Part shown: positions 41,082-50,636 of the stretch, in pieces
How positions within the stretch are numbered: the first letter of the stretch is position 1
Layout: every line of letters starts with the position of its first letter
NCBI RefSeq assembly: GCF_001267535.1
Contig: NZ_JRXE01000003.1
Location: 56,476 to 120,475 of the forward strand
Length of the DNA: 64,000 nt
Direction of reading: 5' to 3'
Source of the DNA: Winslowiella iniecta
Lineage (GTDB): Bacteria; Pseudomonadota; Gammaproteobacteria; Enterobacterales; Enterobacteriaceae
Made by a program: the position numbers and the translations under genes
Notes under the pieces: model-generated
Database searches by the model: none
Told to the model about the DNA's origin: nothing
The model's input: only the letters and a program-made list of their open reading frames with translations

Positions 41082-42938
41082 ATGAGCATCGATGAAAAAG
41101 ACAATGAGCGTCGAGGTAATTTGTCCCGCCGTCACGCACTAGGTAAGATTCTGCTATCTGCGGCTGCCGTAGGTTCGATTGGCAAGCTCGCATATGCCAA
41201 TGAAAATGTTGCCAGCACTCCAAAGAAAGAATTATCAAAGGACAGAACACCAGCTCAGATTAATGGAGCTCCCGGAATCATACTTGATCATGCAACCACC
41301 TCATGGGCCATGGGGCACAATCAGTTACGCAGATTAAAAAATAATGGCCCTGAGGATAACTATCCTCTGCTACAACAGCTTGTTGAAGACAAAAAATATC
41401 TAACAATAGACACTCCAATTAGTCTTGACAGAAAAATAAAGCTAAGTGTTAAAGACCAAATCATTAATGGTAGAGCAAATGGCATCGTTACTGCTCTCGC
41501 TAATATGAAAAATGAATTTCTGTTTGAACTGACCGCGGATGGGGCTCGCCTACATGATATGATAATGGACAATCCATTGATGCTAAAAAGTGCAAGCGGT
41601 GGACGTCAGGGTGGCGTTATGATTTCAGCTAATTTTTGCGAAGTAGCTGATTGTTATTTCTACCGCATGTTACAGTCGGTAATTGCCCCAGCGAATTTTG
41701 GTGCTTATGGTACTAAAATTATTAACAATTGGTTCCTTGAATGCCTTGGCGCAGGGGATGGAATGAATGACCTGACGTCTTCAAGAGGTGAGGACCGAGG
41801 AGATGCTGTTACCATCTGGGGTTCAGGGACCATTATGACGGGTAACCATGCTTTTTGTAAGGAAGGTGAAGATGCACGACTGGCATTTCATGCGGAAGGA
41901 TTATATAACGCGAAGAGAAAAGCCCGTGATTTCGACCATAAAGATATAATCATGGCCAACAATATGGCTAAAGGAAGCTTCCGTCGTCACTTTGCAATGG
42001 AAAATATTAACGGCGGCATATCAATTGGAAATGTTTCAATGGGGGGAGCTACGTGGTGGGGTGAAGCTTATATTCAGTGTAAAAATATCAATGTAAAAAA
42101 CACGATTCGTTATATAAATGATCCAAAAATATTAAATGGTCATGCCTGGAAACCCATCAAGGCTGCAATTGCAGTACTTAATTACAATGAGGGTATAAAT
42201 ATTGACAGCACGGTTCTTATTGGTAAAGGAACCCGTGCTTATGGCTTCGCTATAGCGACTCAGACTGGTGAACATCACATTACGCTCTCAGGAAGTATGC
42301 TCAATGAGGGCTCACCAACTAATACCGCACTACTCCTGAATCAACCGAAAAGTTTCAGGGTACATAATTTCGATACGCGTGGTTTTTCTCGAGTAGCACA
42401 AATTACCAGTAAGCCAGGTGTAAACATCACCAGTAGCAATTGCTATCATGAGCTAAATGGCAGTGGTGTCGGCATGAGTATTGCCAGAAGTAATGGTGGC
42501 ACCATCTCCATTGATGGAGATACCTATAATGGAGTGGAAACAGCATTTAAATTACCGAATATTGACAACCTATCAATTAATAATACACGAGTCAGTGGTA
42601 ATGGACGTTTCGCATCCTTAAGTGGTATTAAGAGGTCATTGGTAATCACTAACAATAATGTAACATCAGATAAGAATATGAGTATTTTATACTCTGAAGG
42701 CCCGTCACCAGATATTGCAGTAAATATAAATAACAATATCGGTATCAATTCAAATATAACCTACAGCCAGTCACAACTGGAATCAATTAATTCTGTGCTT
42801 AATCAAAAAAACAAGTATGCCGGAAAAAGCATCAGCGTAGGTAATAAAGCTGTTTTTGTATCTCTGGGAAATGACCCTGCCTCCCCATGGCTTAATCTGA
42901 CAACGCAAAAGCAAGTTAAGCCTTCTGGTGAATCCTGA
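41082..42938 (+). CDS. Tat-exported EPS-modifying protein, WceF/AmsF-type, tailspike-like beta-helix
   Basis: The 618-residue protein begins with a twin-arginine signal (SRRHALGK followed by a short hydrophobic stretch ending near AYA-N, residue 40). The mature part is rich in short Asn/Gly/Ile/Val-containing turns (for example ITSKPGVNITSSNCYHE, GGTISIDGDTYNGVE, NLSINNTRVSGNGRF), the pattern of a right-handed parallel beta-helix. In Pantoea stewartii the EPS-cluster protein WceF has a phage-tailspike-like fold and cleaves stewartan; Erwinia AmsF is the counterpart. I infer the same role, trimming the EPS, from position, export signal and repeat pattern, not from clear memory of identity. It is convergent to the EPS operon and has its own terminator. 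Confidence 0.75.
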   Translation: MSIDEKDNERRGNLSRRHALGKILLSAAAVGSIGKLAYANENVASTPKKELSKDRTPAQINGAPGIILDHATTSWAMGHNQLRRLKNNGPEDNYPLLQQLVEDKKYLTIDTPISLDRKIKLSVKDQIINGRANGIVTALANMKNEFLFELTADGARLHDMIMDNPLMLKSASGGRQGGVMISANFCEVADCYFYRMLQSVIAPANFGAYGTKIINNWFLECLGAGDGMNDLTSSRGEDRGDAVTIWGSGTIMTGNHAFCKEGEDARLAFHAEGLYNAKRKARDFDHKDIIMANNMAKGSFRRHFAMENINGGISIGNVSMGGATWWGEAYIQCKNINVKNTIRYINDPKILNGHAWKPIKAAIAVLNYNEGINIDSTVLIGKGTRAYGFAIATQTGEHHITLSGSMLNEGSPTNTALLLNQPKSFRVHNFDTRGFSRVAQITSKPGVNITSSNCYHELNGSGVGMSIARSNGGTISIDGDTYNGVETAFKLPNIDNLSINNTRVSGNGRFASLSGIKRSLVITNNNVTSDKNMSILYSEGPSPDIAVNINNNIGINSNITYSQSQLESINSVLNQKNKYAGKSISVGNKAVFVSLGNDPASPWLNLTTQKQVKPSGES

Positions 42939-43012
42939 GAAATCATCGAAAGAATAAACATGGAAAAAAGTAAGAGGCTATAGGTTCATGAATTGAATAT
43001 TGTTCAATAAGT

Positions 43013-43047
43013 GGAGCGCTGCTAATAAGCGCTCCTTTTATTTTTCC
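43013..43047 (+). terminator. Terminator of the tailspike-like gene
   Basis: The perfect 8-bp stem GGAGCGCT-GCTAATA-AGCGCTCC is followed by TTTTATTTTT on the plus strand. Confidence 0.92.
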
Positions 43048-43081
43048 AGCAAAACCAACATAGTAAGTCAGAGAAAACTCA

Positions 43082-43891
43082 TCATTTCTTGAAATTGAAT
43101 GAAGCTAATATCTTCCTGTTAACCATTCTTAAACCAATTACATTACTAATAAATTCCAAAGGGTCTTTTATAATTGCTTTAGGAGAAATGATCCTTCTAA
43201 TTATTGATGGTGTTTGGCTGGTAGAGCTTGGTATACCAATGTTATAGATAGCACCTGGAAAAGGAAGGGGATGATATTCATTATTCATGGATTTCATGTA
43301 ATCCTTAATGAATTTATGACTTCCAAGCAATTCCTTTATCTTGTCCATAGGTAAATGACCATGCTCGTCGAAAAATTGCTCTAAAAATGATACTTTAATA
43401 ATATTCGACGTACCACATACCTTATCAAAATGCCTGTGTTTTAATATAAAACCACCACCAGAGTAAAAGTAACCACTTGAAATAAACCAGCCTGATTTAG
43501 TGCTGTTTTGGGCTACAAATTCTGAAAGAGAATTATGCACAAAATCATCATAGTCAACGACCATAAAATAATCATCGCTGGAACATAACTTTATGGCTTC
43601 ATAAACCCTAAGACCCTTATCTTCTCTGACCTTATCATAGAAAAGTTGAAGGTCGATATTTTTGTCTGGCAAATGATTAAGAGGGAAATTAACCTTAACT
43701 ATAGTGAAATGATCGTCTATCTCTGGAAGTTCTGTTCCTTCATTGGCAACGATATAGCAATGCCAATTATCGGAAACTTGACCACATATTGAATGGAGAG
43801 TGTTTTTTAAATTATTTTTTACTGAAACCCAATCCTGTACAGACAAATAGTGCCTGACAGGAATAATAAAATTCAAAATTGACTTTCTCAT
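43082..43891 (-). CDS. Glycosyltransferase-like protein, end of the EPS cluster
   Basis: The 269-residue protein has a GT-A-like start (ILNFIIPVRHYLSVQDW), then WHCYIVANEG and the metal-binding-like DDYFMVVDYDDFVHNSLSEF near residue 110. This fits a divergent GT2-type transferase. It is 18 bp downstream of the wzx-like gene and is the last gene of the EPS locus. Donor sugar and specificity are unknown, and the DXD context is less canonical than in the other transferases. Confidence 0.75.
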   Translation of the reverse strand: MRKSILNFIIPVRHYLSVQDWVSVKNNLKNTLHSICGQVSDNWHCYIVANEGTELPEIDDHFTIVKVNFPLNHLPDKNIDLQLFYDKVREDKGLRVYEAIKLCSSDDYFMVVDYDDFVHNSLSEFVAQNSTKSGWFISSGYFYSGGGFILKHRHFDKVCGTSNIIKVSFLEQFFDEHGHLPMDKIKELLGSHKFIKDYMKSMNNEYHPLPFPGAIYNIGIPSSTSQTPSIIRRIISPKAIIKDPLEFISNVIGLRMVNRKILASFNFKK

Positions 43892-43909
43892 CGTAAATTT
43901 TCGACCTGG

Positions 43910-45370
43910 TTAATTTTTAACTAATTTCATCATGGCCATGATGTCTTTCTTAGCAATTACAACCATCACTAAAGAATAAGTCACAGCACAGGCAATCATT
44001 TCAATAAAAATAAATACAAGAGGGTTACCCACTGGAATGTAGTAAGCTATCAATTTAAAGACAGCAAACATAATTACTCCACCAAACATAGGTTTATATA
44101 TATTTTTCATGTATTCCCATACATTTAACTCCAGGCATTTAGAAACATAAAAAATTGTAAATGGCCATATAAGGTAAGTTTTAATAGCGATTGCTGCCAT
44201 TACATAAGTAGCGCCATACTTTGCGAATATTACAGCCAGCAGTCCGGTTGTTATCTGTTGCACCAATTGATATTTTAGAATCCAGGAGGTTTTGCCTAAA
44301 CCCTTTAAAAGGGACATTTGCAAAGCTCCGATACACGATACAAAGCCGATAGTACAGCATAATTGCAGAGCCGGTATTGCCACGCTCCAGTGCTCACCAA
44401 AAACAATAGGAATTAGATAAGGTGAAATCATTATCAAACCCAGGAATGCTGGTAAGCTCACGAGAGATGAAATGAAGGTTGTTTTTAAAAAAATATTCTT
44501 CAGTTTTGGAATATTGCTCTGAACTGATGCATACAACGGATAAGAAACATTTGATAAAGCACCATTCAGCACATCTGAGATAACGCTAAATATTCTACGA
44601 CTGAAAGCATATATACCCAACGTTGCAGCATTACCTACAAATCCAATTACTATATTATCTACGCTTACAGAGGTTACCAGTTTAGTCAGCGTTGTAGTGA
44701 TACCGAATTTTTTTAATTCCTGGAAGCTTTGTCGATCGAATGAAAAACCAGGTTTTAGTTTAGCTGCAGACCATAATATTACAGCACTAATTAATGACGA
44801 TGTAATCTGGCTAATTACAATAGCCCATACACCTCCATCGAAGAGTAATATTGGAACACAAACCAAACAAGAGCCTAATGAACAATAAATTGTTCTAATT
44901 CCTATCGACTTAAAATCCATTTTTTTCGTCAATAGAGAAAGTGGTAGTACGGCACAAGAGTCAAGAACTAATTTTATACCTATAACTGGATAAACCATTC
45001 GGAACGTGTCATCGAAAGATTTTAAATCCAGAGTCATTACGATTATCAGTGATGATATATATAAGGCACAAGAAGTTAATAGCATTAATAAAAAAACACT
45101 GTTTAAATGCTTTTGTTTAATATTCCTGTGCTGAATCAGAGCATCACCAAAACCTGCTGCACTCATACTTGTCAGCAACATCACAATTGTGGTGGCTAAA
45201 GTAATTGAACCTAGTTCTGCAGGTATAATCTGGCGTGAGGCCAAAGAGAATATTATAAATGAACTAAGCGCTGGAAAAAGACTACTGATGAAATACCAAA
45301 TAAAGCCAATGAAGGTTTTTTTCGCTTTGTTATCTTCACCAAGAGTATCACTAACTTCTGTTTTTTTCAT
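43910..45370 (-). CDS. wzx: EPS flippase Wzx (AmsL/WzxC-like)
   Basis: A 486-residue membrane protein with about 12-14 helices. Conserved segments FGDALIQHRNIKQKHLNSVF and SVDNIVIGFVGNAATLGIYAFS resemble the WzxC/AmsL group of MOP flippases that export lipid-linked repeat units of colanic-acid- and amylovoran-type EPS. It is separated from the next gene upstream by about 280 bp, which suggests its own transcription start. It is distinct from the shorter O-antigen Wzx at 31971-33281. Confidence 0.9.
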   Translation of the reverse strand: MKKTEVSDTLGEDNKAKKTFIGFIWYFISSLFPALSSFIIFSLASRQIIPAELGSITLATTIVMLLTSMSAAGFGDALIQHRNIKQKHLNSVFLLMLLTSCALYISSLIIVMTLDLKSFDDTFRMVYPVIGIKLVLDSCAVLPLSLLTKKMDFKSIGIRTIYCSLGSCLVCVPILLFDGGVWAIVISQITSSLISAVILWSAAKLKPGFSFDRQSFQELKKFGITTTLTKLVTSVSVDNIVIGFVGNAATLGIYAFSRRIFSVISDVLNGALSNVSYPLYASVQSNIPKLKNIFLKTTFISSLVSLPAFLGLIMISPYLIPIVFGEHWSVAIPALQLCCTIGFVSCIGALQMSLLKGLGKTSWILKYQLVQQITTGLLAVIFAKYGATYVMAAIAIKTYLIWPFTIFYVSKCLELNVWEYMKNIYKPMFGGVIMFAVFKLIAYYIPVGNPLVFIFIEMIACAVTYSLVMVVIAKKDIMAMMKLVKN

Positions 45371-45653
45371 AAATTTTGATTACGTTATAGATGGAGTATA
45401 TACGCCTATTTAAAGCAATACATCATGAAATTATCATAGTAGAAAACTATAAATATCATTTTTACGGCTGAGAGGTAATACCCATCCGCGTTCAGAACTT
45501 TTACTACTTGTAATGTTGAACTGTGAAATTTATTCAGGCGCTGAATGCATTATGTTTTTATTAATGATACACATTTTCATTAGGATATTAAGGCAGAGAA
45601 CGGTGCTAAAACATCTATGGCATTCAGCGCAATATTAAAATAATGCAGTGAGC
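45371..45653. other. AT-rich gap before wzx with a long-range inverted repeat
   Basis: This gap of 283 bp contains perfect 11-bp arms GCGCTGAATGC (45538-45548) and GCATTCAGCGC (45620-45630), about 70 bp apart. No gene, JUMPstart or RcsAB box was found. A promoter for wzx is expected here. Confidence 0.5.
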
Positions 45654-46682
45654 TTACTTTTGAGCCATTGCAATTAGCTCTACCTGGCGTAACCGCTCAA
45701 GTAATTTACTAACATTATCATTGAAAATCGTATCATCACTGAGCTGACCACTTGATAAGCTAGCCTGTCGTAATTTTTCAGCAGCCTGTTCGAGATAACT
45801 CTCATTCCAGCGTAGATTCATTCCTGTCTCCACCCCAGTAAAGATTTTATTTGGCAAAACGTGTGAGAGATATCGAGAGTATTTCAGATAAGTTGGCCAC
45901 CAACTTGAGCTTTTTTGTTTACGTACCCGAATAAATCTTTCGATTGCAGAATCAACCGTAGCATCTTTCTGATAATATTTCTCACCATAAAGTCCGAGGC
46001 TCTTATTACGCATTGCCTCCCTGAATGAACTGCTGCCTAAAACTAATGGCTGATAACGTTCATTTATTGTTTGTGTCCAGTCCAGCCATTTAAAAGTATT
46101 TATTTGATCAGAACTTACCAGCGGAACCCATGGCACACGCATAGCATCAGCAATGATGGCAGCATGCATTGCATCAGCAAGGATGAGCTTTGCATGGCGA
46201 ATTTTATTAATAATTTCCTTAGCATCGCCTTGAGGACTAACGTACTCTACGCCAGCCCTGCGACAGACCTCCTCCCATTGCCCTGTTTTAAGCGCATCAT
46301 GATGTGGAATAAAAATGATTCCTTTACGCTCAGACTCAGGCACTACAGGGAATTCCGCTAAAGTGCTCAGCAAAGCTGCCCCATCAGTAATTGCTTTTTC
46401 CTTAGGTAGCCCTAATACATGCGCACTCAAAGGACCACGGACACTCAGGATATTCCAGCTGGCATCACCAAAGTTTGCTGGGGGAATGCCATACCCGACA
46501 CCGCTACTAAAGACGACCCAATTTTTTGCTGCAGGCAAGTTGGCGCTTATGATTGTACCGATCCCAGCAAAACGAAAGCTTTCATCATTATCGAAAACAC
46601 CAGGTAACAAATCTTGCCATAACCAGTCATTTAAATCGTCGCCGAAATTACCCTCTGGTGCTTTAAAATAATGAACCTTCAC
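45654..46682 (-). CDS. Polysaccharide pyruvyltransferase family protein (ExoV/AmsJ-type)
   Basis: The 342-residue protein has the family hallmarks: MKVHYFKAPEGNFGDDLND at the N-terminus, SVRGPLSAHVLGLPK in the middle, and LILADAMHAAIIADAMRVPW (about residues 190-210), where the His-containing segment is typical of PssK/ExoV/CsaB-like enzymes. They transfer pyruvate from phosphoenolpyruvate to a sugar as a ketal. Amylovoran and succinoglycan both carry such pyruvate groups, so the EPS made here is probably pyruvylated. It is flanked by gaps of 283 and 97-130 bp. Confidence 0.87.
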   Translation of the reverse strand: MKVHYFKAPEGNFGDDLNDWLWQDLLPGVFDNDESFRFAGIGTIISANLPAAKNWVVFSSGVGYGIPPANFGDASWNILSVRGPLSAHVLGLPKEKAITDGAALLSTLAEFPVVPESERKGIIFIPHHDALKTGQWEEVCRRAGVEYVSPQGDAKEIINKIRHAKLILADAMHAAIIADAMRVPWVPLVSSDQINTFKWLDWTQTINERYQPLVLGSSSFREAMRNKSLGLYGEKYYQKDATVDSAIERFIRVRKQKSSSWWPTYLKYSRYLSHVLPNKIFTGVETGMNLRWNESYLEQAAEKLRQASLSSGQLSDDTIFNDNVSKLLERLRQVELIAMAQK

Positions 46683-46811
46683 TTTACTCTCCTAAAATTG
46701 AAACTGTTAATTTTTATAAAGAAACTATAAGCTGTCATCGAAAAAAATCACATCAGACAAAACCAAATGGCCTGTCATTTAAAGCACAAATTATAAATTA
46801 TTAGCATCTAT

Positions 46812-47780
46812 TTATTCTCGCTTAGTTTTTTTTATTATCAATCTAAATAACCACTGAGTCCGAGTCATTAGCGTAATAAACAATATCATTTCTGCGGATG
46901 ATAAGAAGGGTAAGATTCTTATTTTATATTTTTTATGTTCCCGCAAATAAAAACTGGCAACGCCTTTATCCTTAATCATAGCAAGTTCTTTACTAATCTT
47001 ATAAATATGTACTTTTTGATCTTTTTCAATCTTACGGAATTTTGATAAAGTAGCCAGGTTCTTCAAGTTTGCTTCGATGATGTTATTGATTCTCTCCTGC
47101 GTTCGAGCAGTACTGAGCGTTCCAGAAGGATACTTATTATACTGATATATTAAAAAAGGAGCAGTAACGGTAGTTTCAGAGTTGGTTAATACATCAAGAT
47201 TAAAGCAGCGATCTTCTGAATGATGCATATCCAGGGTGAAACGAATATCACCAATAGTTTTACGCAGGAAAAATTTATTCCAGATTGTACTTATACCATT
47301 ATTTTTACTGAAGAAGTTAAATGCATCGAGAAACTGTTCTGAAGTCATTTCACCTTGAGGAGTAAGGTGCCGTGCAAAGCTTTTATCATCTTCAACATCA
47401 TGCTCAATAAATGAAAATGCCCATACATCTGCCATACTACCTTCTATGGCAGCAATAGCGTCTATTGCTTCTGTCATCACAAGATCGTCCGGATCGCAAA
47501 ACCATATATAATCTGATTTTGCCAAATCTATTCCCATATTTCTTGCTGTCGATACTCCGCCATTTGGTTTATTGATTAAATAAAAGTTTTGCAATCCTTC
47601 ACTTTCAATAATTTTATTTATAATATTTTCAGTTCCATCAATGGAACCATCGTTAATCATAATGATATTGACAAGATCAGCTGGCAGTTGCATAGCCGAC
47701 CGCATAAAATCTTTTACCAGATCGCGTTTGTTATATACAGGACATATAACATCTACTCGCTTACAGGTAATATCAGCCAT
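46812..47780 (-). CDS. GT2 glycosyltransferase (EPS cluster)
   Basis: A protein of about 322 residues with a GT-A start (VDVICPVYNKRDLVKDFM), NIIMINDGSIDGTE and the metal-binding WFCDPDDLVMTEAID (about residue 95-110). It belongs to the GT2 group found in the ams/wce EPS clusters. The ATG at 47780 has GGTGG 6 bp upstream; a GTG three codons earlier is less likely. A 290-bp gap with a terminator-like hairpin separates it from the sugar-phosphate transferase gene upstream. Confidence 0.87.
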   Translation of the reverse strand: MADITCKRVDVICPVYNKRDLVKDFMRSAMQLPADLVNIIMINDGSIDGTENIINKIIESEGLQNFYLINKPNGGVSTARNMGIDLAKSDYIWFCDPDDLVMTEAIDAIAAIEGSMADVWAFSFIEHDVEDDKSFARHLTPQGEMTSEQFLDAFNFFSKNNGISTIWNKFFLRKTIGDIRFTLDMHHSEDRCFNLDVLTNSETTVTAPFLIYQYNKYPSGTLSTARTQERINNIIEANLKNLATLSKFRKIEKDQKVHIYKISKELAMIKDKGVASFYLREHKKYKIRILPFLSSAEMILFITLMTRTQWLFRLIIKKTKRE

Positions 47781-48026
47781 TTCTTCCACCGAAATAATTT
47801 ATTAAGGATGCATTTTCACAGAAAACAATAGATTCGCCTATTTATGGCGTTTTTTTTGAATTAAATTATTAGTTAACAGTTACATGCTTAAACAAAATGA
47901 TTAATCATTTACAGTAATGAAAATTTGCATTCAGATCAATTCATAACAGTTTCATATCAACATATCTAAACAATGATTATGATAAATCTCGAAGCTTTTT
48001 TAGTAACCTTATTACTTAGGCACAGT
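47781..48026. other. AT-rich intergenic stretch inside the EPS cluster
   Basis: The stretch between the GT2 gene and the terminator-like hairpin after the sugar-phosphate transferase gene holds no gene. It is strongly AT-rich and could contain a promoter for the distal EPS genes; none could be fixed by eye. Confidence 0.45.
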
Positions 48027-48060
48027 AAAATATAGCCAGATCACTATCCGGCTATATTTT
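48027..48060 (-). terminator. Terminator-like hairpin inside the EPS cluster
   Basis: Arms AAAATATAGCC and GGCTATATTTT enclose 12 bases, just after the sugar-phosphate transferase stop codon at 48071. On the minus strand the stem ends in TTTT. It could end the wza-led transcript or act as an RfaH-sensitive attenuator. Confidence 0.6.
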
Positions 48061-48070
48061 ATTCTGAATG

Positions 48071-49477
48071 TTAGTAAGCCGTTTTACTTATAAAGCCTTT
48101 GAATATAGTCAAGAATATAATTCTAAGGTCTAAAGCAATACTCCAGTCACGGATATAAGCCAAGTCATACTCGATACGCTTTTCCATTTTTTCCAAAGTA
48201 TCAGTTTCACCACGCCAGCCATTGATCTGTGCCCAGCCAGTAATACCTGGTTTAACTTTATGTCTCAACATATATCCCTGGATGATAGTACGATATTGCT
48301 CATTATGAGCTACTGCATGTGGTCGGGGACCAACAATCGACATATCCCCTTTAAGCACGTTAATGAATTGTGGTAATTCATCCAAAGAAGTCGAACGTAA
48401 AATTCGCCCAATTCGTGTTATACGTAAGTCACCTTTAGTAGCCTGAATGACTTTGTCACCATTCTCCATAACACTCATAGAGCGGAACTTCCAAACCATG
48501 ATCGGTTTACCATCCATTCCGTAACGAATTTGGCGGAAAATAACCGGCCCAGGGGAAGTGATTTTGACCATCACTGCAATAGTTAACAACACTGGCGATA
48601 TGAATAGCAAAATACATGTTGACAGGATGATATCTTCGATACGCTTCAACACCATATTCATACCGTTCATTGGAGTTTCAAACAACGGTACTACTGGTAC
48701 GCCATTGATTTCTTCAGTGCGTGACTGCAAAACATTAAATGTAAAAATATCTGGAATTAACATTACTGAACAAGTCGTATCTGTGAGTTTTACCACCAAA
48801 TCGCGAATTGACACTTCTTCCGACATTGCCATAGCAATATAGATTTTATCAATTTTTCCTTCACGGGCATCACTGACCAGCTTTTCCAGATTTCCACAGT
48901 ATTCAATATTTTCATCCGAACCTTCAGCTACTTCATTCGCTACGTCAGAGTAGAGGCCGAGGACGTTCAAACCCATCCATGGAGCTCTGATGAAACTATT
49001 TGCTAACGTTACACCTATCGGCATATTGCCAACTATAGCCACATTTCGCGTGTTATAGCCCAACTTTCTAATCATACGAGCCAAGAAACGAATAGCAGAT
49101 CGGCAAAATATAAAGCCAACAGAAACCAGAATAAACCACAGAAAATAGCTTTTAAAGTCGATCTCAATGGCATCTATGAAGGACATCAGCCCTGCAGTGA
49201 TTAGAATGCTCAATGCCCAATTCCGTAAAATTAACTGAAGCTCAGTCGCAAAGCTAACTCCACGCCATGAGCGATAGAAGTCAGTAATACCACCTATCAT
49301 TTGAAATAAAGTCAAAGCTGTCAGAAATAGCAGCCACCATAACGATGAGAATGTTTGAGAATGAATATGAGTAAGTAAGTAGAGTCCTGCAAACATCACA
49401 AAAATATCCGAAAAACGCTGCAACATCGAAATGATTGAAGCATTTGTTCTGGTGCGCAATCCGTGAACGGTTGTCAT
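48071..49477 (-). CDS. Undecaprenyl-phosphate sugar-1-phosphate transferase (AmsG/WceG/WcaJ family)
   Basis: A 468-residue polyisoprenyl-phosphate hexose-1-phosphate transferase that starts the EPS repeat unit by transferring Glc-1-P or Gal-1-P to undecaprenyl phosphate. N-terminal helices (about 20-130) and a nucleotide-binding-like middle domain precede the catalytic C-terminus with PVIFRQIRYGMDGKPIMVWK, SLDELPQFINVLKGDMSIVG, PRPHAVAHNEQY and KPGITGWAQINGWRG. The start MTTVHGLRTRTNAS at 49477 follows AAGGAAG and aligns with WcaJ (464 residues); the in-frame ATG at 49516 also has a usable ribosome-binding site. Unusually, it is the seventh gene after wza, not the first gene of the locus as in amylovoran. 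Confidence 0.93.
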   Translation of the reverse strand: MTTVHGLRTRTNASIISMLQRFSDIFVMFAGLYLLTHIHSQTFSSLWWLLFLTALTLFQMIGGITDFYRSWRGVSFATELQLILRNWALSILITAGLMSFIDAIEIDFKSYFLWFILVSVGFIFCRSAIRFLARMIRKLGYNTRNVAIVGNMPIGVTLANSFIRAPWMGLNVLGLYSDVANEVAEGSDENIEYCGNLEKLVSDAREGKIDKIYIAMAMSEEVSIRDLVVKLTDTTCSVMLIPDIFTFNVLQSRTEEINGVPVVPLFETPMNGMNMVLKRIEDIILSTCILLFISPVLLTIAVMVKITSPGPVIFRQIRYGMDGKPIMVWKFRSMSVMENGDKVIQATKGDLRITRIGRILRSTSLDELPQFINVLKGDMSIVGPRPHAVAHNEQYRTIIQGYMLRHKVKPGITGWAQINGWRGETDTLEKMEKRIEYDLAYIRDWSIALDLRIIFLTIFKGFISKTAY

Positions 49478-49547
49478 CTTATCTTCCTTGCCTAAGTCAT
49501 GCGTTATCAGAGACATGATTTAGACCTCACTTTAGTTGATATGGTTA

Positions 49548-50636
49548 TCACTTATTAAATAATTCAGCATACAGGGTGTGCGTTTTCGATATCATAGCTT
49601 GAGAGGTAAAGTTTTGGGTAAAGAAAGCGTTGCCTTTCTGTCCCATAACCCTCAATTCAGATTTGTCTAAGTTGTTCAACACTGATACTAATGAGTTCAC
49701 ATCCCCGTTTTTGAAAAGATATCCCGTATCGCCGTTTACGACCACTTCGGGTAAAGAAGTGGCATCACTGGAGATGACAGGCAAAGAGTAACTCATTGCC
49801 TCAAGGGGAACCATAGCAAAACCTTCCCAACGGCTAGGTATAACTAAAACATCGGCAGCGCGAAAATAATATTCCATCTGTCCGGACTTTAACCACCCTG
49901 TATATTCTGCATCAGGCAGTTTCTCTATTGCTTGAGAACCATGGACAGTATCACCGATTAATGTAAGTTTGATATTTGGATTGGCTACTTTTTTCATCGC
50001 CTCAATTAAAATATCATAGCCTTTTTGGTAATCGAAACGTCCAACAAAGAGTAGATTGATCTCATGGTTATCAACATCACTGTTATCTTTATTTGAGAGT
50101 GTCCTAAACCCTACCCCATTATGAACAACAAAAAGCTTATCCGGGTTAATACCATGTTCTTTTGCCTTGTCAGCTTCATATTGGCTAACGCATATAATAG
50201 CATCGGTCATAGGCAACAGTGCTTTTTCAATCAAAGCATATAATCGTTTCTTTTTACCGCTGGTTTCCATCAGAAAACTGAACGCATGTGGACAATAAAA
50301 GACTTTAGGTCTTACCACAGGATAGAGAAAAATAAGGCAAGTACGTCCAATGACGCCAGCGAAAGAACTATGTAGATGGACAATGTCAGGTTTAAATTTA
50401 AGTACGGTTTTACAGAAAGACACTGCAAAAGCAACTAACGCTCCAACCGAACGCCCTTCTCTTTTCCACCTGACAATATTTTCTTCATGTGCGGTATCCA
50501 GTTCAATCGCCTGGTCTTCAGGAATCAGGCAGCGAATTTGATAAAGTGCCTTATCATCCTGCTGTGCGGAGACCAGTTGCTTAAGTACGGTTGCAACACC
50601 GCCTTTAATCGTCTCTGCAGCATGAAGGATCTTCAT
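49548..50636 (-). CDS. GT4 glycosyltransferase (EPS cluster)
   Basis: The 362-residue protein has a GT-B fold layout: MKILHAAETIKGGVATVLKQ at the N-terminus, LLFVGRFDYQKGYDILIEAM in the middle and the retaining E-x7-E motif in IPSRWEGFAMVPLEAMSYSL followed by PVISSDATSLPEVV. It resembles AmsD/WcaL-type enzymes of EPS clusters. Its start codon immediately follows the wzy stop, so they are cotranscribed. The linkage cannot be assigned. Confidence 0.9.
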   Translation of the reverse strand: MKILHAAETIKGGVATVLKQLVSAQQDDKALYQIRCLIPEDQAIELDTAHEENIVRWKREGRSVGALVAFAVSFCKTVLKFKPDIVHLHSSFAGVIGRTCLIFLYPVVRPKVFYCPHAFSFLMETSGKKKRLYALIEKALLPMTDAIICVSQYEADKAKEHGINPDKLFVVHNGVGFRTLSNKDNSDVDNHEINLLFVGRFDYQKGYDILIEAMKKVANPNIKLTLIGDTVHGSQAIEKLPDAEYTGWLKSGQMEYYFRAADVLVIPSRWEGFAMVPLEAMSYSLPVISSDATSLPEVVVNGDTGYLFKNGDVNSLVSVLNNLDKSELRVMGQKGNAFFTQNFTSQAMISKTHTLYAELFNK

